A DNA stretch of 64,000 bases, from contig JAFLCW010000002.1 of assembly GCA_017302165.1 (NCBI GenBank), forward strand, positions 1 to 64,000, given 5' to 3'. Origin of the DNA: Alphaproteobacteria bacterium (lineage in GTDB: Bacteria > Pseudomonadota > Alphaproteobacteria > Micavibrionales > Micavibrionaceae). The translations under genes and the position numbers were made by a program. Below the pieces are notes generated by a model that did no database searches, had not been told where the DNA came from, and saw nothing but the letters and a program-made list of their open reading frames with translations. Shown here piece after piece: positions 18,259 to 28,339 of this stretch (position 1 is the first letter of the stretch; every line of letters starts with the position of its first letter).

Positions 18259-19425
18259 TTATGCGGCCAAGGGAGTGTTTTGGGGGGTGATTTTGGCCTC
18301 GCTGACGGTTAAAAACGCCGCGCGTCCCAGACAGGCTGAAAAAGAAGCGGGATCAGTCCCTGTCATAAACACCTGCCCGCCCAGATGGATCAGACGATCA
18401 AACAGAGCCTGCCGCCGCTGGGCGTCCAGATGCGCCGACACTTCATCCAGCAATAGGATCGGTACGTGATTTTTTTCCGCGCGCATCAGCCGCGCATGCG
18501 CCAAAATAATGCCGATCAAAAGTGCCTTTTGTTCCCCGGTTGAACATTGATCCGCGGGCATGTTCTTGGCCGAAAAAACGGCACAAAAGTCTGTTTTATG
18601 GGGGCCACTGGCGGCACCCCCGGTTTCCGCATCCCGTTCACGGGACTGTGCCAATTGATAACTCAGCATATCTTCCACTTCAATGGCGGGCAGGCGTAAA
18701 AGCAATTCTTCTGTCGTGCCGGTTAAGGATAAACGGCTATGCGGGAAAAAATGCGTTTCCTGAATATCCGCAGAATCGCAGGCCGTTTGAAGCTGACCCA
18801 GAAATTCAAGTCTAGCCGCCGAAATCGACACCCCCGTTTCCGACATCTGGGATTCAAGTGCCGTCAGCCACGCTGTATCTGCATGACCCTCGCGTAATAA
18901 TTTTGATCTTTGGGACATCGCATTTTCATAGCGTGTCACGCGCCCGGCATGCGCCGGATCAAAGGTAAAAATCAGCTTGTCAAAAAAACGTCGTCGGCCG
19001 CTCGCCCCCTCCATAAACAGGCGATCCATCTGGGGCGTTAACCACAGACAGGATACATAATCCGCCAACGCTGTTTGTGATTTGGCCGTGACGCCATTAA
19101 TTCGAATTATACGCTTACCCGTCAAAGGGTCGATACCTGTGCCGAGTTGAACGTCGCTACTACCTGTTTGGATCACCGCCGATACGGCCCAGGGGGAAAA
19201 GTTCTGAGGGGTGTTATCCGGGGTTTGTGGATGATGCTGTATCTCTTCGTGCCGGGCACTGCGTAAGCCCCTCCCCGGGCTCAACAGAGAGATCGCTTCA
19301 AGAATATTGGTTTTCCCGGCGCCGTTTGCCCCCGTGATGACAACAAGACCAGAGGCCATATTCTTAATTTCAGCATATTGATAAGATCTAAACTGAGAGA
19401 GGGATATGTGTGAAATATAAGACAT
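18259..19425 (-). CDS. recF: DNA replication/repair protein RecF
   Basis: The 388-residue SMC-like ATPase has Walker A GANGAGKTN at 32-40, an ABC signature ST-GEQKALLIG, and Walker B ILLLDEVSAHLD near residues 325-340. RecF with RecO and RecR loads RecA onto gapped DNA in the cytoplasm. It follows dnaN as in many bacteria. Start at 19425 by the usual MSYISHISLSQFRS N-terminus. Confidence 0.96.
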   Translation of the reverse strand: MSYISHISLSQFRSYQYAEIKNMASGLVVITGANGAGKTNILEAISLLSPGRGLRSARHEEIQHHPQTPDNTPQNFSPWAVSAVIQTGSSDVQLGTGIDPLTGKRIIRINGVTAKSQTALADYVSCLWLTPQMDRLFMEGASGRRRFFDKLIFTFDPAHAGRVTRYENAMSQRSKLLREGHADTAWLTALESQMSETGVSISAARLEFLGQLQTACDSADIQETHFFPHSRLSLTGTTEELLLRLPAIEVEDMLSYQLAQSRERDAETGGAASGPHKTDFCAVFSAKNMPADQCSTGEQKALLIGIILAHARLMRAEKNHVPILLLDEVSAHLDAQRRQALFDRLIHLGGQVFMTGTDPASFSACLGRAAFLTVSEAKITPQNTPLAA

Positions 19426-19514
19426 GAGAGATCATAACCACACATAAAATAAGGACATATCAGACAGACACCTGTTCTATCCGTTCGCTATTAAGACAAA
19501 GGAACCTTATCGTC

Positions 19515-20630
19515 CTACACACGAAGCGGCATCAATACATACAACGCGGATGAGTCGCCTGTGTCTTGAATAATCGTGGGTGATGCGGCATCCGCCAAGG
19601 TCATCCGGCATCCATCACCTTCGATCTGGGAGGTAATATCCAGAAGATATTTGGCGTTAAACCCGATTTCCATGTTGTCATTACCATTGACCTCAAGGTC
19701 TTCGGTTGCGCTTCCGGCTTCGGGGGAATTAGCCGACAAGGTCATGGTCTTACCACTCAGCGTAATTTTAACCGCCCGGGATTTACCATCTGAAATGGTG
19801 GATACACGGTCAATCGCCGAGGTGAAGGCCTTGGGGTTGACCTCAACAATTTTATCATTTGTCTGGGGGATCACGCGTTGATAGTCAGGGAATGTGCCAT
19901 CAATCAATTTCGATGTCAGAACAATATGATCAAACGCAAAACGAATTTTGGCGCCTGATAGACTGATGAGAATTGAATCTCCTGCCTCTTCGACGAGCTT
20001 ACGAATTTCGCCAACAGCTTTGCGGGGCATAATGACGCCGGGCATGGCTTCGGCACCTACTGGAAGCGGCATTTCAAAACGCGCTAGACGATGTCCATCC
20101 GTGGCCACAGCGCGCAACACCTTGACCCCATTATTTTCAGCGGCGTGAATATAAATACCATTCAGGTAATAACGGGTTTCTTCGGTCGACATGGCAAATT
20201 TCGTACGGTCAATCAACGCCCGCAAATCATTCGCCGGAATGGAGAACGATGCCGGAAGATCACCTTGACCAATTTCAGGAAAATCAGAGACCGGCAAACA
20301 CGCCAGTTTGAAATTAGACCGCCCCGCCTTCACGCTCATCTGGTTGCCGGTTGGGTCGAGTTCCAGTTGAACCGCGCCTTCATCGCTCAGTTTTTTGACG
20401 ATATCAAACAACGTAGCCGCCGGTGCCGTGGCGGCACCGGGTTTAGAGACCTTGGCGGCAACAGATTCATTGATCTCCATCTCCATGTCCGTGGTGGATA
20501 AAGACAGTGCCCCTTCTTCAGCGCGGAGCAGAACATTCGACAAAATCGGAATGGTATTACGCCGCTCCACGGCACTTTGCACGTGAGCCAACGCTCTCAT
20601 CAGGGCGGCGCGATCAATACTCAATTTCAT
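19515..20630 (-). CDS. dnaN: DNA polymerase III beta clamp
   Basis: The start is set at 20630 because family members begin MKLSIDRAALMRALAHVQS; in-frame codons further upstream run through non-homologous sequence. The resulting 371 residues are the normal length of the sliding clamp. It contains QSAVERRNTIPILSN near the N-terminus and ends YVLMPLRV, the family C-terminus. Function: clamp dimer that tethers DNA polymerase III and binds repair proteins. A terminator separates it from dnaA, so it may have its own promoter in the 20631-20746 gap. Confidence 0.97.
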   Translation of the reverse strand: MKLSIDRAALMRALAHVQSAVERRNTIPILSNVLLRAEEGALSLSTTDMEMEINESVAAKVSKPGAATAPAATLFDIVKKLSDEGAVQLELDPTGNQMSVKAGRSNFKLACLPVSDFPEIGQGDLPASFSIPANDLRALIDRTKFAMSTEETRYYLNGIYIHAAENNGVKVLRAVATDGHRLARFEMPLPVGAEAMPGVIMPRKAVGEIRKLVEEAGDSILISLSGAKIRFAFDHIVLTSKLIDGTFPDYQRVIPQTNDKIVEVNPKAFTSAIDRVSTISDGKSRAVKITLSGKTMTLSANSPEAGSATEDLEVNGNDNMEIGFNAKYLLDITSQIEGDGCRMTLADAASPTIIQDTGDSSALYVLMPLRV

Positions 20631-20746
20631 GGGCGAATCATCCGTTTCAAAAATGTCAAGAATTCCAAAGAAATATAGCAATATTAACGTGCCCCGCCAA
20701 GCAGTTTTGTCCTGTTTTCCCATGTGATTTACAGGCAAAACAGAAT

Positions 20747-20774
20747 AAAAAAACGGGGCATATATGCCCCGTTT
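20747..20774 (-). terminator. Intrinsic terminator after dnaA
   Basis: AAACGGGGCA pairs perfectly with TGCCCCGTTT around TATA; on the minus strand a run of seven T follows. It lies 25 bases past the dnaA stop and before dnaN. Confidence 0.85.
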
Positions 20775-20799
20775 CATGAAACCGTGCAAAGGCCGAATA

Positions 20800-22263
20800 T
20801 TATCCCGTCAAGGCGCGGCGGATGACTTCGACATCCTGGGCAAAAGACGGATCTTCCCCGACCAACTCTTCGACCTTGCGCACGGCGTGCATCACCGTTG
20901 TATGATCGCGTCCACCGAATTTACGGCCGATTTCAGGCAAGCTTCGCGCCGTCAGCTGTTTCGACAGGAACATCGCCACCTGACGGGGGCGTGCCACATT
21001 GCGTGCCCGGCGTGCCGAATGCATATCCCCCAATTTGATGTTGTAATGTTCGGCCACTTTACGCTGAATTTCATCAATCGTAATCCGGCGGTCATGGGAA
21101 CGAAGCAGGTCAGACAACACATCCTGTGTTGTCTCCAGCGTGATTTCCTGCTGGGCGACGTCGGCATGTGCCACAATCCGGTTCAAGGCACCTTCAAGTT
21201 CACGGATGTTGGAAATGACCTTAAGCGCCAAAAATTCAAGCACCGATTCCGGCACCTTGGCTTGAAGTTGATCCCGTTTGGCTTTCAGAATACCCAAACG
21301 CAATTCATACGTGCTGGGCTGGATATCGGCAACCAAACCCCATGACAGGCGCGAACGCAGACGTTCATCTACCCCCGCCAGATCACCTGGGGCACGGTCT
21401 CCCGATATAATGATTTGCTTATTTTGATCCACCAACGCGTTAAACGTATGGAAAAATTCTTCCTGCGTCGATTCTTTGCCGCCAATGAATTGAATATCAT
21501 CAATCATCAACACATCGACCGAACGGAAGAATTCCTTAAACGCCATCGTGTCATTCGAACGCAAGGCTTTGACGAACTGATACATAAATTTCTCAGCCGA
21601 AAGATACATCACCTTCTTTTCAGGTTTTTTCGCACGAAGTTCCCAGGCAATCGCATGCATCAAATGTGTTTTCCCAAGACCGACGCCACCATAGATAAAA
21701 AGCGGATTGAAAGGTACAATCGCACTTTCGACGACCCGTCGAGCGGCCGCATGTGCGAGTGCATTCGGTTTACCCACGACAAAACTGTCAAACGTAAATC
21801 GCGCATCCAGCGGTGACGCCAATTCAAACGGGTCTGTCTGACCATCCAGAACCGGTGCCTCATGCCCCTTGCCATTCTGGTTAGATTTCGCCGGCTTTGT
21901 TTTTTCTGCCGCCTCTTCCAAAGAGACCATGTTCTGAACGACCACGATTTCAAGACGTTTGATCTCAGGGTTCTTTTGACCACACATCTCCAGGATGCGC
22001 TTGGCGTAATGGGTTTGAATCCAATCCCGCATGAAACGGGTCGGCACGGACACTTCGAGCGTACCATGATAGCAAGCTTGAAGCGTCAGCGGTTTGAGCC
22101 AGCTCCGAAACACCGTTTCGCCGAATTCACTGCGCAAGGCTTTATGAACGTCATTCCAAGATTTGAGAATATCTGCACCTGGGGCAAAGGAATCTGCTGC
22201 CTTTTTTGTTTTGCCTTTATTTGAACTCATACCACTCGCATTAACATTACCAACTTCAGACAT
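20800..22263 (-). CDS. dnaA: Chromosomal replication initiator DnaA
   Basis: The start is placed at 22263 with GGAG just upstream, giving 487 residues. Domain I (about 30-110, with W36 and W55) is followed by a linker, the AAA+ domain with Walker A GGVGLGKT at 192-199, a DDIQFIGGK Walker B region, and the box-binding domain IV with RDHTTVMHAV. DnaA binds DnaA boxes and unwinds the origin; in alphaproteobacteria it also acts as a transcription factor, for example at gcrA in Caulobacter. The long upstream gap to rpsT may hold its promoter and origin. Confidence 0.98.
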   Translation of the reverse strand: MSEVGNVNASGMSSNKGKTKKAADSFAPGADILKSWNDVHKALRSEFGETVFRSWLKPLTLQACYHGTLEVSVPTRFMRDWIQTHYAKRILEMCGQKNPEIKRLEIVVVQNMVSLEEAAEKTKPAKSNQNGKGHEAPVLDGQTDPFELASPLDARFTFDSFVVGKPNALAHAAARRVVESAIVPFNPLFIYGGVGLGKTHLMHAIAWELRAKKPEKKVMYLSAEKFMYQFVKALRSNDTMAFKEFFRSVDVLMIDDIQFIGGKESTQEEFFHTFNALVDQNKQIIISGDRAPGDLAGVDERLRSRLSWGLVADIQPSTYELRLGILKAKRDQLQAKVPESVLEFLALKVISNIRELEGALNRIVAHADVAQQEITLETTQDVLSDLLRSHDRRITIDEIQRKVAEHYNIKLGDMHSARRARNVARPRQVAMFLSKQLTARSLPEIGRKFGGRDHTTVMHAVRKVEELVGEDPSFAQDVEVIRRALTG

Positions 22264-22714
22264 GTGTATCGGCTCCACTCGCACTAAAAATTTTGACAGA
22301 CGTATAAAACAAAGAAGACAATAGACCCCCTGACCGATAGATATATCGGTCATTTATGCCCTATATGATTTGCTTAACAACAGGTACGAATACAAAATGA
22401 CAATCTTTGGAATAAGACGGTTTGTACTCTTTCCCCTCCCATTTTTTCCACTTACGCAGAAAAAAAGAAACACACTCTAACTTTTTACCTAAAGTTTGTG
22501 GGGGTGATTTTTTTGTTTCCCCTTATAAATCACGCTACATTTCACATTCATGCACGGCACATATTTAAAGTCTTTTTTACATGCTGTCAGAAGATGATTT
22601 AAAAACACTAGTCCCATTTTTTTTTGTGGGCAACTGAAAAAAATGAAAAAATGAAAAAAGAAATATTTTTTCTATTTTACTTTTTTGTTACTCAATGCCA
22701 ACTATTTTATTATT
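22264..22714. other. AT-rich gap between dnaA and rpsT; possible origin/promoter region
   Basis: This 450-base stretch has no gene on either strand. It is AT-rich with long poly-T/A tracts near 22610-22690. I find no perfect DnaA box: the nearest are TTTTCCACT (22444-22452) and TGTGGGCAA (22625-22633), each off the consensus. It must hold the dnaA promoter; an origin here is only a possibility suggested by the genes around it. Confidence 0.35.
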
Positions 22715-22744
22715 AAAAAACCCCGGTGATTTTTTCGGGGTTTT
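22715..22744 (-). terminator. Intrinsic terminator after rpsT
   Basis: AAAACCCCG (22717-22725) pairs with CGGGGTTTT (22736-22744); on the minus strand TTTTTTAATA follows. It lies 33 bases past the rpsT stop. Confidence 0.85.
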
Positions 22745-22777
22745 AAAAACATATTCTTGAGGAAATTCTTCTTTATA

Positions 22778-23047
22778 TTAAGCGGCCTTCATGGCCTTGA
22801 TCCGTGCCGAAAGACGGGAAATCTTACGGGATGCTGTTTTCTTTTTCATGATACCCTTGGCGGCACCGCGTTGCATTTCCGGACGCACCGCTTTCAGGGC
22901 GGCCTCAGCGGCACTTGCATCACCCGAAGCAATTGCGATTTCTACTTTTTTCGTGAAGGTGCGCACGCGGCTTTTGCGAGCACCATTAATGACCGCACGG
23001 CGGGCGTTGCGGCGGATACGAACTTTTGCGGAAGCATGATTAGCCAT
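22778..23047 (-). CDS. rpsT: 30S ribosomal protein S20
   Basis: With the start at 23047 (GGAA upstream, conserved [18 protein letters not shown]-terminus) the 89-residue basic, helical protein has the length and pattern of bS20, including the [16 protein letters not shown] segment near the end. It binds 16S rRNA in the small subunit. rpsT directly upstream of dnaA with mutM behind it is the common alphaproteobacterial order. It ends at a strong terminator. Confidence 0.97.
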   Translation of the reverse strand: MANHASAKVRIRRNARRAVINGARKSRVRTFTKKVEIAIASGDASAAEAALKAVRPEMQRGAAKGIMKKKTASRKISRLSARIKAMKAA

Positions 23048-23146
23048 GTGTATATATTCCAAAAAAACTGTTAATAAGATGGTGAGTTGTACGCGTCTGA
23101 CGTGGGGTTGTCAAGCAAAAGGGGGGCAACAAAAATCTTATATTTA

Positions 23147-23530
23147 TCAAGGAGATGGCGATATATACAACCGGACTATACCGGGGGTATCGGGTTCATC
23201 AACCACGATGTGCAGGATTTCCCCATCTCTGACAAAGAAGACCTCGCCCCGCGCCTGCCAGCCAAAGGACGGTAAAACCTGATGATAAAACCGTAAAATA
23301 TCGGCAGGATTGACCCCTGAAAACGTTGCCCCTGCCTCGGCTACGCGTCCCTGCGGGCTTTCGAAATTGAGGGAGAATTCAGGCATCTCCTTCAAACCCG
23401 GCATCCGGGGGATGTCATACAGGCTATCAAAAAAGTCTGTTGTTCCCTGTGCCTGCGCTTTGGTCATAAAAAAACACACGGCCAAAATCAGGATCAAAAC
23501 ACAACTCAACACCCGGTGAATATTTTTCAT
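23147..23530 (-). CDS. Exported hypothetical protein (127 aa) coupled to mutM
   Basis: The start at 23530 overlaps the mutM stop by 4 bases. Residues 1-28 form a signal peptide (hydrophobic VLILILAVCFFM, then AQA-Q, the likely cleavage site). The mature part is about 100 residues, with a DSLYDIPRMPGL start and FYHQVLPSFGWQARGE followed by VFFVRDGEILHIVV. This looks like the small periplasmic beta-alpha proteins often linked to alphaproteobacterial mutM; I cannot name the family. Its function is unknown and the coupling to a DNA repair gene may have no meaning beyond shared transcription. Confidence 0.75.
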   Translation of the reverse strand: MKNIHRVLSCVLILILAVCFFMTKAQAQGTTDFFDSLYDIPRMPGLKEMPEFSLNFESPQGRVAEAGATFSGVNPADILRFYHQVLPSFGWQARGEVFFVRDGEILHIVVDEPDTPGIVRLYISPSP

Positions 23531-24363
23531 GTTTGCACCTGCGGGCAAAAAAAAGTCGATCGTCCTCCTTGAACGATACGCTGTATGCCGCCTGTTTTTA
23601 AAATATTGCACGCACAGGCTGTGCATTTTTGCCCTTCACAATCATAGACATGAAAGTCATGCTGAAAATATCCACTTTCACCACTCACTTGCCGGTAATC
23701 TTTAAGGGTGCTCCCCCCTGCCCGGATCGCTCGATCCAGCACAGATTGAAGTGCAGAGACCAGCCTATCACATTCTGGTGCCGTCAGTGCCCCGGCAGAA
23801 CGAAGGGGATGAATGCGAGATTCATATAATGCCTCACAGGCATATATATTCCCTATACCCGCCACGATATGTTGATCAAGCAACGCGAGTTTAATGGCCG
23901 TTTTTTTATCTTTAAGCCGTTGATAGAGCACGGGTCCAGAAAAATCCGGTGACAACGGCTCTGGCCCCAGCGAACGAAACGCGGGATGCGTTAGTCTTTC
24001 TGACTCTGTGAGCAACAGGACAAAACCAAAACGGCGCGCATCATTCAGGATGATATGTGTTTTATCCGCAAGAACCATCTGAAAATGATCGTGTTTTTCG
24101 CGGGTAGGTTCAGAGCTCGTCCGAATACGCCCCGACATCCCCAAATGAATGACAAGGCACCAGCCATTCGTCACCTGTATCAAAATATATTTTGCCCGGC
24201 GGGAGAGAGCCGTAATCGTCTGACCCGCCAATTTTTTCTGCATATTCGCGGGAAAGGGAAGCCGTAAGTTTTTGCGATAGGTATCAATGGATAGAATTTT
24301 TTTGCCAACAAGATGCGCCCTTAAGCCACGCACAACGGTTTCAACTTCGGGGAGTTCAGGCAT
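23527..24363 (-). CDS. mutM: Formamidopyrimidine-DNA glycosylase (Fpg/MutM)
   Basis: The 278-residue protein starts MPELPEVETVVRGL, with Pro1/Glu2 as catalytic residues after Met removal. It keeps the H2TH helix region (GIGNIYACEALYESRIHPLR) and the C-terminal zinc finger area with IVQGGRSTFF. Function: removal of 8-oxoguanine and formamidopyrimidines. Odd point: the last zinc ligand, normally in FFCPxCQ, reads FFCPQVQ, so the fourth Cys is Val. Extra cysteines are present nearby (KCTACAC), so a shifted ligand set is possible. Confidence 0.95.
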   Translation of the reverse strand: MPELPEVETVVRGLRAHLVGKKILSIDTYRKNLRLPFPANMQKKLAGQTITALSRRAKYILIQVTNGWCLVIHLGMSGRIRTSSEPTREKHDHFQMVLADKTHIILNDARRFGFVLLLTESERLTHPAFRSLGPEPLSPDFSGPVLYQRLKDKKTAIKLALLDQHIVAGIGNIYACEALYESRIHPLRSAGALTAPECDRLVSALQSVLDRAIRAGGSTLKDYRQVSGESGYFQHDFHVYDCEGQKCTACACNILKTGGIQRIVQGGRSTFFCPQVQT

Positions 24364-24372
24364 TCGAAAAGC

Positions 24373-25128
24373 TTAACGGAGAGGCTCCCATACCGCAATA
24401 CCTGTCTCGATCAAGGATAAAAGCGGGCTGTCGCTGGGACGATAAATACCTGAGGGAACCATTTCGTCATCCGGGTGAATAAACACTAAATTATTGCGTT
24501 GACGAGAGACCAAGATAGGAAATTCTGATTGCGTTAAGGCATCATAATCAATACTCGGCGATCCTTCCGGCACTTCGGGCGCACCCCACGCCGGGTTCGG
24601 GTAAAAAACAAGAATATCCTTGATCAGGCGGTAAGTGCCGTTTGAATATCGGCGCGATAAATTCGGATTTTCGAATGAAATGATAATCCGGTACACATTA
24701 TTTTCAATCTGAAGTACGGCCTTGCCGCCGTCAATTTGGGTCTGCCACATGCCCGTGATGGCCGATTCCTTAATATTTTCCTGACGTTCGCGCGACACAT
24801 TCACCTTGGGCGCAGGCTCAGAACGTTCACGTGTTTCCTGTGTCATGCTCTTGAGTGTATCCACCATGTTTTCTTCGGTGGCGGCCTCAGACGGTTTATC
24901 CTCTCTCACTTCAGAAGAATTTTCAGATGTTGCCGTGTCACGCATATTCAGCGCGAGCAACAGAGTCGCCGTGACCGCCAAAACGCCAAAGCCCAGCACA
25001 ACAAACCCCATCCATTTGGATTGAGCCGAGAGTTGAGGTGCCGGTTTCCTGCGGCGCCGCGGCGCAGAGGGCGCAGAGGGCGCAGAAGATATGGGGTCTT
25101 TCGGCAATGGCGAAGCCGGATCAGTCAT
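24373..25128 (-). CDS. Hypothetical single-pass membrane protein
   Basis: The start at 25128 is chosen because a more upstream start lies next to the groEL terminator. Residues 1-35 are Pro/Ser/Ala-rich and then basic (RRRRK), followed by a membrane helix at about 40-62 (MGFVVLGFGVLAVTATLLLAL). An acidic, low-complexity linker (about 65-110) follows, and a C-terminal globular part from about residue 125 with GMWQTQIDGGKAVLQIENN and an FYPNPAWG strand. It is topologically N-in/C-out. No family recognised. It lies between groEL and mutM on the same strand. Confidence 0.7.
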   Translation of the reverse strand: MTDPASPLPKDPISSAPSAPSAPRRRRKPAPQLSAQSKWMGFVVLGFGVLAVTATLLLALNMRDTATSENSSEVREDKPSEAATEENMVDTLKSMTQETRERSEPAPKVNVSRERQENIKESAITGMWQTQIDGGKAVLQIENNVYRIIISFENPNLSRRYSNGTYRLIKDILVFYPNPAWGAPEVPEGSPSIDYDALTQSEFPILVSRQRNNLVFIHPDDEMVPSGIYRPSDSPLLSLIETGIAVWEPLR

Positions 25129-25171
25129 AACAAGAGTATGCGCGAGGACAACAAACAGTGCAAGAAACAAC

Positions 25172-25202
25172 AAAAAAAGGCCGAGGAATGCCCGGCCTTT
25201 TT
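25172..25202 (-). terminator. Intrinsic terminator after groEL
   Basis: AAAGGCCG (25176-25183) pairs with CGGCCTTT (25193-25200); on the minus strand seven T follow. It separates groESL from the downstream membrane-protein gene. Confidence 0.85.
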
Positions 25203-25233
25203 CGTATGATTAAATGGGTGATGAAACAGGGAC

Positions 25234-26901
<1,668 letters not shown>

Positions 26902-26911
26902 TCAAAATGAA

Positions 26912-27232
26912 TTAAGCGGCTTTTTTCTTGGACGCACTCGCGCCTTCGATAATGCCCATGATGTCAGACTCTTTCACCACCAACAGCTCTTCGCCATCAA
27001 CGGTAATTTCGGTGCCCGACCATTTGGAAATCAGAACGCGGTCACCGGCTTTGACATCCAGTGCCATACGGCCATCGCCGTCTTCGTTGTATGCGCCAGG
27101 GCCTACGGCCAGAACTTCGGCCTCCATCGGCTTTTCTTTGGCGGTATCCGGAATGATAATGCCGCCGGCTGTTTTCTCGTTCTGCTCGATACGACGCAGG
27201 AGTACCCGGTCATGCAATGGACGAAATTTCAT
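26912..27232 (-). CDS. groES: Co-chaperonin GroES
   Basis: The start is at 27232 ([15 protein letters not shown], preceded by AGGAG), giving 106 residues, slightly longer than the usual 95-97 because of a C-terminal [10 protein letters not shown] tail. The mobile loop region ([11 protein letters not shown]) and [19 protein letters not shown] strand are present. It caps GroEL. The first gene of the CIRCE-controlled operon. Confidence 0.98.
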   Translation of the reverse strand: MKFRPLHDRVLLRRIEQNEKTAGGIIIPDTAKEKPMEAEVLAVGPGAYNEDGDGRMALDVKAGDRVLISKWSGTEITVDGEELLVVKESDIMGIIEGASASKKKAA

Positions 27233-27290
27233 CGTTTTTTCTCCTAAACATTTGATTTCGTTATAAAACCAGCACCTCACCATGAGCATG

Positions 27291-27317
27291 CTAGCACTCC
27301 CCTTAAGGGAGTGCCAA
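27291..27317 (-). promoter_or_regulatory. CIRCE operator (HrcA site) of groESL
   Basis: On the minus strand TTGGCACTC - 9 bases - GAGTGCTAG matches the CIRCE consensus TTAGCACTC-N9-GAGTGCTAA except two outer bases. It lies about 60 bases before groES and between promoter and start, as usual for HrcA repression. Confidence 0.9.
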
Positions 27318-27319
27318 AT

Positions 27320-27348
27320 ATATAGCCCCTCCCCTGTCAAAGATCAAG
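27320..27348 (-). promoter_or_regulatory. Probable groESL promoter
   Basis: On the minus strand CTTGAT (27343-27348) and CTATAT (27320-27325) lie 17 bases apart, directly before the CIRCE element. CTTG and the CTATAT-type -10 also resemble the alphaproteobacterial heat-shock sigma (RpoH) pattern. Which sigma factor uses it is not certain. Confidence 0.5.
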
Positions 27349-27461
27349 TTTTTCAAGGGTCATTTTTTAAGAAAAGATTAACTCTTGTCCTTCCATAATG
27401 AAATTTGGCGAAACAGAAGGTTTTGCGAGATCATGGAAGAAACAGGAGGTTTAATCGCCCG

Positions 27462-27725
27462 ATGGCCGATTTCATCATTCAGTTAAAAGACTACCGTCTG
27501 ACCACGGCGGAGATTTTATATCATCTGCCGGATTACCCCGCATTCCTACAAAGTTTTATCTGGCAGGATTATGACCGAGCCCCAAGTTTTCCGAACCTGC
27601 ATAAATTCCTGAATTTCTGGGAACGGGAAATTGAAGGCAAGCTTCATTCCGTCAAAGTGGATGCGCAAACCCTGATCACACCGGGCAAGACACGTTTTAT
27701 CGAGGCAGAATGGACAGTGTCCTAA
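27462..27725 (+). CDS. usg: Usg-family protein
   Basis: The start at 27462 has AGGAGG 11-12 bases upstream. The 87-residue protein contains DYRLTTAEILYHLPDYPAFLQ and PNLHKFLNFWEREIEGKLHSV, the conserved Usg pattern of alphaproteobacteria. The family is named from a gene upstream of a tryptophan or folate locus in some species; its molecular role is not known to me. It is divergent from groESL with about 230 bases between starts. Confidence 0.85.
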   Translation: MADFIIQLKDYRLTTAEILYHLPDYPAFLQSFIWQDYDRAPSFPNLHKFLNFWEREIEGKLHSVKVDAQTLITPGKTRFIEAEWTVS

Positions 27726-27731
27726 GACGTT

Positions 27732-28283
27732 TTATATAGCCTCAGGTTCGTATCCTCTTTCAGGTCGCCATGTGAATACAGGAAAATTACGTTCCAGCGC
27801 CGATTCAAATTCTCTGCGGTTTGTTTGCTGAAAAGCATCAACTAGCCATTCTGAGATACTTTGATGTTCAGATACGGGTAGTAAGGAGATAAACTTTTCC
27901 GCCGCATTCATCTGCGCTAAATTCCACTCAATAATTGGCGTGCGCGGTTGGGCTCGAAGATCGTCTACAAGTTTTGAGACATCACGCGCATTTATTCTCG
28001 CAGGTAAATAGAAATCACTATCCGGACGAATAAAAAACTTAAGGCCTAAATGATGTCCGTTTCCATGAAGTATGCCGGAGATTTCTATTGGAAGATGATA
28101 AATACGTTGAGATTCGTCTGCCGAGTTCTTGTTAAAGGGCGCAGAGAGTTCTTTGTCAGGATCAGGACGCGTTTTTCCTACTTTGGAGAAAGCATAACGA
28201 AGGCTGACAACCTGATCATGCAGGTCAAGAAGCATTATACGTGCTTGGTTTTGTTCAGGCGTGGGCGGTAGGGTTTGTTTCAT
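27732..28283 (-). CDS. Hypothetical protein (183 aa)
   Basis: A cytoplasmic-looking protein without signal or membrane segment. The N-terminal 30 residues are helical (EQNQARIMLLDLHDQVVSL); the middle has a LKFFIRPDSDFYLPARI stretch and the C-terminal third is helical with a final WRPERGYEPEAI. No family recognised. It runs convergent with usg, 6 bases from its end, and lies downstream of the methyltransferase gene on the same strand with 56 bases between them. Confidence 0.65.
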   Translation of the reverse strand: MKQTLPPTPEQNQARIMLLDLHDQVVSLRYAFSKVGKTRPDPDKELSAPFNKNSADESQRIYHLPIEISGILHGNGHHLGLKFFIRPDSDFYLPARINARDVSKLVDDLRAQPRTPIIEWNLAQMNAAEKFISLLPVSEHQSISEWLVDAFQQTNRREFESALERNFPVFTWRPERGYEPEAI

Positions 28284-28339
28284 AAAACAGAAATGTAAGA
28301 GCTGACTTGCATTCTGTCAATAAAAAATATGACAAAGAA

